Positions 14,854-23,061 of a DNA stretch of 23,800 nucleotides are shown here, in pieces. The position numbers and the translations under genes were made by a program. The DNA is taken from contig CAZAFM010000029.1 of NCBI GenBank assembly GCA_964484395.1, forward strand, positions 1 through 23,800, read 5' to 3'. Under the pieces are notes generated by a model. It ran no database searches, was not told where the DNA came from, and saw only the letters and a list, made by a program, of their open reading frames with translations. The stretch comes from CAZAFM01 sp964484395 (GTDB lineage: Bacteria > Campylobacterota > Campylobacteria > Campylobacterales > CAZAFM01). The first letter of the stretch is position 1. Each line of letters begins with the position of its first letter.

Positions 14854-14862
14854 TAATCTTCC

Positions 14863-15882
14863 TTAGTTTTTATCTTGATTTACAAGCTTATTTGCGCCAA
14901 TCCAAGGCATCATACCTCTTAGCTTTCTACCAACTTTTTCTATTCTGCTATTGCCAATATTTCTTCTCTCAGCATGCATTCTAGCATATCCTGCTCTTCT
15001 TTCAAGGATGAAGTCTTTTGCAAACTTACCATCTTGAATATCTTTTAGCACCTCTTTCATAGCCTTTTTAGACTCTTCTGTGATGATTTTTGGTCCTGTT
15101 ACCATATCACCATACTCAGCTGTGTTACTAACTGAGTATCTCATATCTTCTATCCCACCTTGATACATTAGGTCAACTATAAGCTTTAGCTCATGCAGAC
15201 ACTCAAAATAAGCCATCTCTTCAGGATATCCAGCCTCTACTAGTGTCTCAAACCCAGCTTGAACAAGAGCGGTAGTTCCACCACAAAGAACTGCTTGCTC
15301 ACCAAAAAGGTCAGTCTCAGTCTCATCTTTGAAGCTTGTTTCTATAATACCACTTCTACCACCACCTATGGCTTTTGCATAGCTAAGTGCTATATCTTTT
15401 GCATTTCCACTTGCATCTTGGTCAATCGCTACAAGACAAGGAACACCACCATCTTTTAGGTACTCTCCTCTTACAGTGTGACCAGGACCCTTTGGAGCTA
15501 CCATAACGACATCTACAAATTTTGGTGCAATAACTTGCCCATAATGAACATTAAATCCATGTCCAAAAGCTAGTATATCACCATCTTTTAGGTATGGTTT
15601 GATATCACTTGCATATACATCTGCTTGAAGCTCATCTGGAATTAGTATCATAATAAAATCTGATTGCTTAACAGCCTCATCAACTTCTAGGACTTTAAAG
15701 CCTTTGTCTTCTGCTTTTTTCCACGAGTTTCCGCCTTTGTATAATCCTACAACTACATCTGCACCACTATCTCTTAGGTTTTCAGCATGAGCGTGTCCTT
15801 GCGAACCAAAGCCAATAATAGCTATTTTTCTTGATTTGATAACATCACTACAGTCTTTATCATAATAAACAGTCATTCCCAT
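14863..15882 (-). CDS. ilvC: Ketol-acid reductoisomerase, class I
   Basis: IlvC isomerises and reduces acetolactate or acetohydroxybutyrate in valine, leucine and isoleucine synthesis, using NAD(P)H and Mg2+. At 339 aa it is the short class I type. The dinucleotide site GFGSQGHAHA is at 24-33, followed by VAPKGPGHTVRGEY with the catalytic His, the Mg2+-binding ETDLFGEQAVLCGG, the second metal site in YFECLHELKLI, and SVSNTAEYGD with the substrate-binding serine. AAGGA lies 7 nt before the ATG at 15882; a second ATG two codons on lacks its own site. It heads the minus-strand gene chain and diverges from ppc across 122 bp. I see no attenuator or leucine-rich leader peptide. Confidence 0.97.
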   Translation of the reverse strand: MGMTVYYDKDCSDVIKSRKIAIIGFGSQGHAHAENLRDSGADVVVGLYKGGNSWKKAEDKGFKVLEVDEAVKQSDFIMILIPDELQADVYASDIKPYLKDGDILAFGHGFNVHYGQVIAPKFVDVVMVAPKGPGHTVRGEYLKDGGVPCLVAIDQDASGNAKDIALSYAKAIGGGRSGIIETSFKDETETDLFGEQAVLCGGTTALVQAGFETLVEAGYPEEMAYFECLHELKLIVDLMYQGGIEDMRYSVSNTAEYGDMVTGPKIITEESKKAMKEVLKDIQDGKFAKDFILERRAGYARMHAERRNIGNSRIEKVGRKLRGMMPWIGANKLVNQDKN

Positions 15883-15942
15883 AAAATTTCCTTTAGTAAA
15901 TATTTGTGTAAATGTAACAAAACTATTCTCAAAGATTAGTTA

Positions 15943-15955
15943 AGATATGATATCT
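15943..15955. promoter_or_regulatory. Perfect 13-bp palindrome in the ilvC/ppc divergent region
   Basis: AGATAT-G-ATATCT is a 6-bp inverted repeat with a single central base, lying 49 nt before the ppc start codon and 60 nt from the ilvC ATG. It contains TATGAT (15946-15951), a possible -10 box for ppc without a clear -35 box. It could be an operator, but AT-rich DNA makes chance palindromes of this size common. Confidence 0.3.
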
Positions 15956-16004
15956 AGACTTTCATAAATGAATAATTATTGAAACGCATATTGAGGAGTT
16001 TTTA

Positions 16005-18695
16005 TTGAGTAGTGATAATATTAAAAAAAGTGCAAGATTTTTAGGAATTAGTAAAGAGATGGATAGGGAGCTTAATCTTGTATATGGTGAGATGCTTGGA
16101 CTTATAGATGAAAAAGCACCACATATCAAGGATCAGTTTTTAGAGTTAAGAGAGAATTTTATACAAGAAATACCAGTTGATAGTGTAGATATATCAGATA
16201 TACTAGATAAGCTAGAATCAGATGAGATTGCTGAGCTTATACGCTTTTTTACTATATATATGATGCTCTTAAATGTCATAGAGGAGAGATATGAAAGTAA
16301 AAAAGAGCCATTTAGCTTAGAAAGTGCCATAGAGGAGCTAAAAAAAGAGGGATTTGAGAAGAGTGATATTTTTGAAGTATTAAAAGAGATAGAGTACTAT
16401 CCTGTTTTTACAGCTCACCCTACAGAATCAAGAAGAAGAACATTTCTTGAAGCTCATATGGGAATAAGTGCTAATCTTGAAAAGATATTTCCTTTTGGAA
16501 ATGAGCAGGAGCAGACAAATCTAAGATATAGGCTTCTTCTATTATGGATGACCTCACTTACTAGAAGTGAAAAAATAGAGGTACTATTTGAGCTAGATAA
16601 CCTAATGTACATAGTTCAAAACTCTGTCCTAGATTCAGTAGTGCAGATAAATCAGAAGGTTGAAGAGATTATAGGACAGAGAATAGAAAAATCTCCATTT
16701 AGGCTTGGTAGTTGGATAGGTGGTGATAGGGATGGAAATCCGTATGTAACAAATGATGTGATGACAAAGGTTATGAAACATCAACACAAAACCATCATCG
16801 AGCACTACATAACTATGGTAGATGATCTTATAAGAGAGCTTTCTATAAGTACAGAGTTAATAGACCTTCCAAAAGAGTTAGTAGAATCTATAGAAAAAGA
16901 GATAGAGTTTTTAGATGAGCAGAGTGATAGACTCTACAAAAAAGAGCCATTTCGTGCAAAGCTCTCTCTAATACGCCAAAAGCTAAAAAACAGAATACTC
17001 TCAGTAAATACAAACAACTATCTAGAGTTCGTCTATACTCATCCAAAAGAGCTAATATCTGATCTTGATGTAATGATTGAGGCACTCCCATCTCTGGCTG
17101 CAAAAAACATCAAAGGATTAAGATCACTTGTAATGACAACTGGGTTTCATCTATTCCAGCTTGATTTTAGAGAGCATAAAGACGCCATAAACAGTGCAAT
17201 TGCTGAGATATTTTCATTATTAGGATATTGCGATAGTGACTATTTGGAGCTACCAACTGCAAGACAAGAGGAGATACTAACTAAGGCTATTGAGAAGCCA
17301 AAAATAGAGCTTTCAACACTAGTTGGTGAGATAACAGAAGAGAGTGCAAATGTAGTTGAGGCGTTTTTGAAAATAGATTGGGCAAAAGAGAAGATAGGAG
17401 AGGATATTATAGACTCTTTTATACTCTCTATGACCAAAAAGGGGACTGATTTACTAGCGGTTCTATGGTTTGCAAAGCAGGCAAATCTATGGCATAAAAA
17501 TAAGTTTACAAAAATATCAATAACTCCACTTTTTGAAACTATTGAGGACTTAAGAGACGCTCCTAAAATCATAAGATACCTAGCCAAAAACCCACACTAT
17601 AGGGCATATCTAGAAGATAGAAATTACATACAAGAGGTTATGATAGGCTACTCTGATTCTGGTAAGGATGGAGGTATTTTTACAAGTAACTTTGGGCTAA
17701 ATAGAGCTATAAACAATCTTATGGACCTCCAAAAAGAGATGGGCTTGAAGTTTCTACTTTTCCACGGAAGAGGCGGAAGTGTTAGCCGAGGTGGAGGTCC
17801 TATGAGAAATGCTGTTATGGCTTCACCTGCTCATAGTGTTAATGGGTTTTTAAAAACCACCGAACAAGGTGAGGTTATAAGTAGTAAGTTTTTAAACCCA
17901 AAAATGGCAAAAAACAACCTTACAGATACACTAGGAGTAGTGCTAAAAAAATCAGTATATGATAGATATAATATTAGAATCGATTGTGGTAAAAAAGACA
18001 GTTTTGTAGAGCTTATGCAAAGAATAAGTGATGCATCTCATACTAGCTATAGAGGACTTGTGTATGAGACTAAGGGCTTTATAGACTACTTTAAGCAAGC
18101 AACACCTGTTTTTTTTATATCACATCTAAATATAGGCTCAAGACCATCAAAGCGAAAGTCAACTGATAGGATAGAGGATTTACGGGCTATTCCTTGGGTT
18201 TTTTCATGGATGCAAAACAGAAGCATAATTCCTGCATGGTATGGTGTAGGAAGTGGAATACAAAAAATAGTTGATGATGGTGATAAAGAGAGGTTAAAAG
18301 AGTGTTATGGTGAATGTCCATTTTTTAGAACAACTATAGATAATGTTGCCATGACTCTGCTAAAAACAGATATGGGTATATCTAAACTTTATGGTAATTT
18401 TGTTGAGGATGATAAGCTAAGAGATAGTGTGTGGAGTATGGTAGAGGCGGAGTTTTATAGTACAGTAGAGCATATACTATATATAAGAGAGGAGACTCAA
18501 CTTCTAGGGAATGATAACTCTCTAAGAGAGTATATTTTGCTAAGAAAACCATACCTAACTGCACTAAATATGATGCAAATAGAGCTTATCAAAAAGTATA
18601 AAACCGCAAAATATGACAGACAAAAAGATAAACTCATAGACCAAATATCCTCAACTATCATAGGAATAGCTCAAGGAATTAGAAATACTGGGTGA
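16005..18695 (+). CDS. ppc: Phosphoenolpyruvate carboxylase
   Basis: Ppc adds bicarbonate to phosphoenolpyruvate to make oxaloacetate, the main anaplerotic entry to the TCA or reverse TCA cycle. The 896 residues carry the catalytic H138 in FTAHPTESRRR, GSWIGGDRDGNP, the FQLDFREH segment, K554 in GYSDSGKDGG, H587-G-R589-GG in the FHGRGGSVSRGGGP loop, and the invariant C-terminus QGIRNTG. All active-site motifs are intact and the length is normal. The start is TTG at 16005, decided by GAGGAG (15993-15998) 6 nt upstream. It is transcribed away from ilvC. The HDOD gene follows after 61 nt and has its own -10 box, so ppc may be a separate transcript. Confidence 0.97.
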   Translation: MSSDNIKKSARFLGISKEMDRELNLVYGEMLGLIDEKAPHIKDQFLELRENFIQEIPVDSVDISDILDKLESDEIAELIRFFTIYMMLLNVIEERYESKKEPFSLESAIEELKKEGFEKSDIFEVLKEIEYYPVFTAHPTESRRRTFLEAHMGISANLEKIFPFGNEQEQTNLRYRLLLLWMTSLTRSEKIEVLFELDNLMYIVQNSVLDSVVQINQKVEEIIGQRIEKSPFRLGSWIGGDRDGNPYVTNDVMTKVMKHQHKTIIEHYITMVDDLIRELSISTELIDLPKELVESIEKEIEFLDEQSDRLYKKEPFRAKLSLIRQKLKNRILSVNTNNYLEFVYTHPKELISDLDVMIEALPSLAAKNIKGLRSLVMTTGFHLFQLDFREHKDAINSAIAEIFSLLGYCDSDYLELPTARQEEILTKAIEKPKIELSTLVGEITEESANVVEAFLKIDWAKEKIGEDIIDSFILSMTKKGTDLLAVLWFAKQANLWHKNKFTKISITPLFETIEDLRDAPKIIRYLAKNPHYRAYLEDRNYIQEVMIGYSDSGKDGGIFTSNFGLNRAINNLMDLQKEMGLKFLLFHGRGGSVSRGGGPMRNAVMASPAHSVNGFLKTTEQGEVISSKFLNPKMAKNNLTDTLGVVLKKSVYDRYNIRIDCGKKDSFVELMQRISDASHTSYRGLVYETKGFIDYFKQATPVFFISHLNIGSRPSKRKSTDRIEDLRAIPWVFSWMQNRSIIPAWYGVGSGIQKIVDDGDKERLKECYGECPFFRTTIDNVAMTLLKTDMGISKLYGNFVEDDKLRDSVWSMVEAEFYSTVEHILYIREETQLLGNDNSLREYILLRKPYLTALNMMQIELIKKYKTAKYDRQKDKLIDQISSTIIGIAQGIRNTG

Positions 18696-18722
18696 TTGAT
18701 TTTAGTTTTACCTAAAAAAGAA

Positions 18723-18728
18723 TATAAT
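18723..18728 (+). promoter_or_regulatory. -10 box of the HDOD-rnr-holA unit
   Basis: TATAAT in an AT-rich setting (GAATATAAT), 28 nt before the ATG at 18757. A start near 18735 leaves a short leader holding TTGGAG. The best -35 match, TTGATT at 18696-18701, is 21 nt away and too far, but Campylobacterota promoters often lack a recognisable -35 box. Confidence 0.55.
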
Positions 18729-18756
18729 TTGACTAACTTGTAAATTGGAGTGTTTA

Positions 18757-19563
18757 ATGAATGAAGCCATACTTAAAAAAATAAAGTCCCTACCACCAAT
18801 GCCAGAGACTGTTACAAAAATACAAGCAATATGCAACAATGCAAACTCTAGTATTTCAGACCTTATAAAGATAGTCGAAAAGGACCCCTCACTAGTGGCA
18901 AACCTACTAAAAGCTGCTAATTCTCCACTATATGGCTTTAGTAGAGAGATAAAAAATGTATCTCAAGCAGTCTCACTCTTTGGGATGGCTACAGTTAAGG
19001 GTTTTGCAATTGCAAGTGCTGTTAGGAGTAGTTTTAAGATGGACTTAACTCCTTATGGACTTGCAACTAGCGATTTTATAAGGCTCTCAGAAGAGCAAAA
19101 CGCATTAACCATAAACTGGTACAAGAAAAAAGATAGAGATAAGCTAGAGATATTAGCACCAGCTTCATTTTTATTAGAGATAGGTATGGTTGTGTGTGCT
19201 GATTTTATAAAAAAAGAGGGAAAAGAGAAAGAGTTTTTAAAAGCTATTAAAAGTGATGACCCAAGAACAGAGGTAGAGAGAGAGTTTATGGGTAGCTCAA
19301 GTGAGGTAGTTGCTTCTAAAATCTTTGAACATTGGAACTTTGAAACACTTATGGTTGAGTCTATAAGGTATTTAGAGAATCCAGAAGAGGCTCAAGAAGA
19401 GGCTCAAGAGTATGCTATGGTTCTAAGAGTTGTAAAAGAAGCAGCAAATACAAAAGAGAGATTCACTGAAGACTCATTGGAGAGTGCTTATAGATATATA
19501 GCCAAATATGGACTAGATAAAAGTGCTTTTGAAGATGCTCTAAAAAGTGGGGATTATGCTTGA
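18757..19563 (+). CDS. HDOD-domain signalling protein
   Basis: The 268 residues form a stand-alone HDOD domain, a non-catalytic relative of the HD phosphohydrolases found in bacterial regulatory proteins. Diagnostic parts are the opening IKSLPPMPETVTKIQAI (about 9-25), VEKDPSLVANLLKAANSPLYG (about 40-60) and the VSQAVSLFGMATVKGFA helix pair (about 67-83). The HD metal residues are absent, as expected. No receiver, GGDEF or EAL domain is attached, so its signal and partner are unknown. Start: ATG at 18757 with TTGGAG 6 nt upstream; an in-frame TTG at 18745 would overlap that site and is rejected. Its last codon overlaps the TTG start of rnr, so the two are coupled. Confidence 0.88.
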   Translation: MNEAILKKIKSLPPMPETVTKIQAICNNANSSISDLIKIVEKDPSLVANLLKAANSPLYGFSREIKNVSQAVSLFGMATVKGFAIASAVRSSFKMDLTPYGLATSDFIRLSEEQNALTINWYKKKDRDKLEILAPASFLLEIGMVVCADFIKKEGKEKEFLKAIKSDDPRTEVEREFMGSSSEVVASKIFEHWNFETLMVESIRYLENPEEAQEEAQEYAMVLRVVKEAANTKERFTEDSLESAYRYIAKYGLDKSAFEDALKSGDYA

Positions 19564-21494
19564 GCGAGCTTCTTAAGAAGCTTCATGAAGAAGGAGTAGA
19601 CAAAAACTCTCTTGAAGAAGATGAGACTATACTCCTTGAAAAACTCTCATCCCTAAACCTACTTTCTAAAAACAAAAATCTCTTTAAGTTAAAAGATGGA
19701 TACGCTCTAGGTAGAGTGGATATAAACAGAAGTAACTTAGGCTTTTTAATCACTCCTCTAAGTAAGCAAGACTTATTAATTGATAGAAGCGGACTAAATG
19801 GTGCCCTCAAAAAAGATATAGTTGTTGCTAAAATAGATAAAAAAAGAAAAAGAGGAAGACTCTGTTGCATAGTTCTATCAGTTCTAGTGCGAGATAGATC
19901 AACTCTAGTATGTAGGGTAGAAAAACAAAATGGCTCTGTAACAATATATGATATAAAAAGTGAAAACAGAGTTCTAGTAGATGCTTCTAAAAAATCCCTA
20001 AAAGCACTGCCTGAAGGCACAATACTAAAAGTAAATCTAGAGAGTGCGGAGATAACTGAGGTTCTAGGTCATATAGATTCACCATTAGTTGATGAAAAAA
20101 TATCACTTGCCTTGTATAATAAAACTGAGACATTTCCAAAAGAGTGCGAAATGCAAGCAGAAGCCTACGGAAAAGAGGTTTATGCATCCTTGTATCCTGA
20201 TAGAGAGGATTTGCGAGGGCTGAATTTCTACACTATAGACCCAAAAACAGCAAAAGATCATGATGATGCCCTCTGTTATGATGAGAAAAGTAGCATACTT
20301 TATGTAGCAATTGCTGATGTGAGTAGCTATGTAACACCTCTTAGCGCACTTGATAAAGAGGCTTTAAAAAGAGGCTTTAGTATATACCTGCCACACAAAT
20401 CCATCCCTATGCTTCCACGAGCTCTAAGTGAAAATATCTGCTCTTTAAAAGAGGGGGAAGATCGCTTGGCGTATGTTTGCAAGCTTCATATAGATAGGCG
20501 AAATAAGATTGTCAAATCTCATGAGTTCTTTGAAGCAGTTATTAATGTAAAAAGAGGATTTACCTACAACTATGTGGATGAGATACTTGAAGATAGAGAA
20601 AAACTAAGAATACACGGTACAAATCTAAAAAAGCTCTACAAACTCACAAGTGCTTTTAGGGGTGAGAGGATGAAGAGTGGATTTGAGTTTTTAAACCACG
20701 ATACAAGATTGGTTTTAGATGAAAATCAAGAGCTCTTAAAAGTAGAAATAGAGGAGGAAACACCTTCTCACAAACTAGTAGAAGAGTGTATGCTACTAGC
20801 TAATATAGCAGCTTCTAGCCACTTTGACTATGGAGTTTTTAGGGTGCATGAAAAACCAGATGCTTCAAAGATAGAAGATTTGCTAGGAGAGTTAGCAAAT
20901 ATAGGGATAAACCCAAGAATAAGTAGTGATATAAACAAGATGATAGTAGAAGTGCAAGCAGAAGCGGAGAAGTTAGGACTTAGAGAAGATGTTGATATGA
21001 TGATTATCAAAGCTCAAAAACAGGCTAGATATGATGCTTATAATATTGGACATTTTGGACTAGGGTTTGATAGTTATTCGCATTTTACTTCACCTATTAG
21101 GCGCTACTCTGATCTTTTACTACATAGACTGCTAAAAGCTATACTCAAAAAAAATCAAAAAGATAAACGATTCGCTCTAAAAAATATAGAGACCATAAAT
21201 GAGTCCATAAGTACACTTGAAAGAGAATCAGCAAAAGTAGAGTATGACTATATGGATAGAAAGTTTGCTAGATGGGCAAAGCAAAATCTAGGGCAAAATC
21301 TCAAAGTCACTGTAACAAATGTAGAGTATCCCGCAATAGCAACTGTAAAGGAGGGTATAGTTGGAGCTAGGGTTTTTATCAATGATAGAATGGATTTTTA
21401 TCTTTTTGATAGGCTTGTTGTAAAAATCACTGAAGTTGATCTTTTTAGAGCTAAAATCTATGTAAGAGTAGAAGAGATAGATGTATCAGAGTGA
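19560..21494 (+). CDS. rnr: Ribonuclease R (RNase II family exoribonuclease)
   Basis: RNase R degrades structured RNA from the 3' end and helps turn over mRNA and defective rRNA. The catalytic RNB domain shows the four-aspartate signature D227, D233, D235 and D236 in TIDPKTAKDHDDAL, and the family signature HFTSPIRRYSDLLLHRLL. OB-type cold-shock domains lie before it (about 50-170), and a diverged S1-like domain makes up about 575-640. At 644 aa it is shorter than the E. coli enzyme and lacks the long lysine-rich tail, as in Helicobacter. The TTG start at 19560 overlaps the HDOD stop; the ATG at 19556 is closed after six codons. It overlaps holA by 14 nt, and rnr-holA is a pair I know from Campylobacter and Helicobacter. 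Confidence 0.94.
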   Translation: MSELLKKLHEEGVDKNSLEEDETILLEKLSSLNLLSKNKNLFKLKDGYALGRVDINRSNLGFLITPLSKQDLLIDRSGLNGALKKDIVVAKIDKKRKRGRLCCIVLSVLVRDRSTLVCRVEKQNGSVTIYDIKSENRVLVDASKKSLKALPEGTILKVNLESAEITEVLGHIDSPLVDEKISLALYNKTETFPKECEMQAEAYGKEVYASLYPDREDLRGLNFYTIDPKTAKDHDDALCYDEKSSILYVAIADVSSYVTPLSALDKEALKRGFSIYLPHKSIPMLPRALSENICSLKEGEDRLAYVCKLHIDRRNKIVKSHEFFEAVINVKRGFTYNYVDEILEDREKLRIHGTNLKKLYKLTSAFRGERMKSGFEFLNHDTRLVLDENQELLKVEIEEETPSHKLVEECMLLANIAASSHFDYGVFRVHEKPDASKIEDLLGELANIGINPRISSDINKMIVEVQAEAEKLGLREDVDMMIIKAQKQARYDAYNIGHFGLGFDSYSHFTSPIRRYSDLLLHRLLKAILKKNQKDKRFALKNIETINESISTLERESAKVEYDYMDRKFARWAKQNLGQNLKVTVTNVEYPAIATVKEGIVGARVFINDRMDFYLFDRLVVKITEVDLFRAKIYVRVEEIDVSE

Positions 21495-22485
21495 GTTTTT
21501 ATCAGCCCTAAAGGCTGAGCAGAGGTTTAAGAGCCTCTTTTTTTATGGTGAGTGTGAGTATAGGATGGATACTTTAGCAAGGAAGTTTTTTGACTCAGTG
21601 GGAGCTACTGAGATAGAGAAGCTCTACTTTGATGAATACTCTTTTAAAGAGCTAAAAGCCACCCTATCTCAACCATCTCTTTTCTCACCTACAAATGCTG
21701 TTTTGATAAAGAGTGACAAAAAGTTTAAGGACAAAGAGCTAAAAGAGGCAGTGGAAATCTGTTTTGAGGCTGAGGCTTCGTATGCGGTTTTTATCTACCA
21801 AAAATCCCCAAATAAAAATGATAGAGAGTATTATAAAAATGCTGCTTCTTTATCTAAAGTTTTTAATAAAGCTAAAAATTCAGCAAGTATAAGGCTTTTT
21901 AAGACAACTGAGAGGGATGCTTATGAAGCTATGAGTGAGGTAGTAGATAGTGCAGATGTAGAGTTTGATAAATCAAAACTCTTAAATATTTTTAACTACC
22001 AAAACCAAGATTTGGCTCTAAGTGTTGCGGAGTTAAAAAAGATGCTACTACATAGTTTTGGAGAGGGGGGAGTGATTCAAGAGTACAGTATGGGTGTAGT
22101 AAACCTAGATGAACTTGTGAGCTCTGTGATAGAAAAAAAAGATATGGAGAATCTACTGTATAATCTCCAAAGAGTTTTAGAGGAGGGCTATACGCCCATA
22201 GAGATAGTTATAGCACTACAATCAAAAATAAGAGAGCTATTTAACTTCTACGCATATATTAGAAGTACGGGCAAACTAGATAAGCTAGAGATACTAGGAA
22301 ATCCAAAATATCCAGATGCCTTAGCTAACAAAAGTGCTGATTTGGCTATGAGATTAGGAGGAGAGAGTATCTATAGGATATTAGATATTCTTCTAGAGTG
22401 CTCACTTGATATTAAAGAGAATAGAGGTGATGCTTACTCTCTTTTGGTCTCAACTTTAATGAAAATAAAAGCTTTAGTTCGATAA
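21481..22485 (+). CDS. holA: DNA polymerase III delta subunit
   Basis: HolA is the delta subunit of the clamp loader; it opens the beta sliding clamp during DNA replication. The 334-aa sequence is diverged, as usual for this subunit. It begins MYQSEFLSALK with FFYGECEYRMDTLARKFF, the degenerate nucleotide-fold start of delta, has the FSPTNAVLIKSDK strand region, and ends in the helical collar domain with ENLLYNLQRVLEEG and IVIALQSKIRELFNFY. The assignment rests on this pattern plus its place between rnr and rpsF, the order found in Helicobacter. The start overlaps rnr by 14 nt. The stop is followed by an 84-nt structured leader before rpsF. Confidence 0.88.
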   Translation: MYQSEFLSALKAEQRFKSLFFYGECEYRMDTLARKFFDSVGATEIEKLYFDEYSFKELKATLSQPSLFSPTNAVLIKSDKKFKDKELKEAVEICFEAEASYAVFIYQKSPNKNDREYYKNAASLSKVFNKAKNSASIRLFKTTERDAYEAMSEVVDSADVEFDKSKLLNIFNYQNQDLALSVAELKKMLLHSFGEGGVIQEYSMGVVNLDELVSSVIEKKDMENLLYNLQRVLEEGYTPIEIVIALQSKIRELFNFYAYIRSTGKLDKLEILGNPKYPDALANKSADLAMRLGGESIYRILDILLECSLDIKENRGDAYSLLVSTLMKIKALVR

Positions 22486-22499
22486 AATCCCTCCCTTAA

Positions 22500-22520
22500 A
22501 AGTTCCTAAAAGAGGAACTT
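22500..22520 (+). promoter_or_regulatory. 8-bp hairpin in the rpsF leader
   Basis: AAGTTCCT (22500-22507) pairs perfectly with AGGAACTT (22513-22520) around the loop AAAAG. No run of T follows, so it is a poor intrinsic terminator. It lies 14 nt after the holA stop, directly before the proposed S6:S18 element. It could be part of the same leader structure or stabilise the end of a processed holA message. Confidence 0.6.
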
Positions 22521-22526
22521 ATCCTT

Positions 22527-22549
22527 GCTCTACCGCCAATGGCTAGGGC
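22527..22549 (+). promoter_or_regulatory. Candidate S6:S18-binding leader element of rpsF
   Basis: GCTCTA (22527-22532) pairs with TAGGGC (22544-22549) in six pairs including one G-U. Inside it, GCC (22535-22537) pairs with GGC (22541-22543) around the loop AAT, leaving CC (22533-22534) bulged on the 5' side, so the bulge plus closing base reads CCG. This resembles the published S6:S18 motif in rpsF leaders, in which a bulged CCG mimics the S6:S18 site of 16S rRNA and mediates autoregulation. Position fits: the element ends 20 nt before the rpsF ATG. I matched it from memory without a covariance model. Confidence 0.5.
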
Positions 22550-22569
22550 TAAATACCAAAAGGAGATTT

Positions 22570-23061
22570 ATGGTTCATTATGAGATAATGGTTATTTTTA
22601 AGCCTACTCTTTCAGAAGAAGAGTTTAAGGCGCAAATTGAGAATGTGCACTCTTTACTAGAGAAAAATGGTGCAGAGATAGCTCACAAAAAAGAGTATGG
22701 TGTTAAAAACCTAGGTTATGAAATTCAAAAAAACAAAAGAGGATTTTTCTACAATCTGCTTCTAAAAGCCCCAGCATCTTCTGTAAAAGAGATAGAGAGA
22801 GTTCTAGGGCTAACTGAAGAGGTGTTAAAATTTATGACTGTTAAGTTTGATAGTAAAAAAGAGCTTCAAGCATGGAGTAATGGCGTAAAAGGTGGAAGCA
22901 CTTCAATTATGGTAGCAAGCCAGAGAAAAAGAGAGAGAAAAGCATATATTCCAAGAGAAAATAGAGATAGTAGAGAAAAAAGAGATTATAGAGATAACAA
23001 AGAGAGCACAGCTTCAACAGAAGAAGCTGCACCAGTAGCTAAGGAAGCGAAGGATTCTTAA
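22570..23061 (+). CDS. rpsF: Small subunit ribosomal protein S6 with charged C-terminal extension
   Basis: S6 binds the 16S rRNA platform together with S18. The core (residues 1 to about 97) starts MVHYEIMVIFKPTLSEEE and includes GVKNLGYEI, KRGFFYNLLLKAP and VLKFMTVKF, all typical. A tail of about 65 residues follows, first basic and Arg-rich (RKRERKAY, then RENRDSREKRDYRDNK), then acidic and Ala-rich; it is longer than the acidic tail of E. coli S6 and probably disordered. Start: ATG at 22570 with AAAAGGAG just upstream. An in-frame ATG at 22525 would run translation through the leader structure and is rejected. The stop overlaps the ssb start by one base. A structured leader suggests autoregulation. 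Confidence 0.95.
   Translation: MVHYEIMVIFKPTLSEEEFKAQIENVHSLLEKNGAEIAHKKEYGVKNLGYEIQKNKRGFFYNLLLKAPASSVKEIERVLGLTEEVLKFMTVKFDSKKELQAWSNGVKGGSTSIMVASQRKRERKAYIPRENRDSREKRDYRDNKESTASTEEAAPVAKEAKDS

Noticed and set aside
16888..17103. Minus-strand frame of 71 codons within ppc, and similar antisense frames in hemL, the NADH dehydrogenase, rnr and minD
   Set aside because: These are shadows of well-supported coding sequences, with no ribosome sites and low-complexity Ser/Leu/Phe composition typical of antisense reading.
18745..18756. HDOD protein starting at TTG 18745
   Set aside because: The GGAG that would serve as ribosome site for the ATG at 18757 overlaps this TTG, and the ATG gives the normal N-terminus.
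22500..22520. Intrinsic terminator after holA
   Set aside because: The stem is good but no T run follows; the next bases are ATCCTTGC.
22525..22569. Longer S6 beginning at the ATG at 22525
   Set aside because: The extra 15 residues do not match S6, lie over the leader structure, and the ATG at 22570 has AAAAGGAG just before it.
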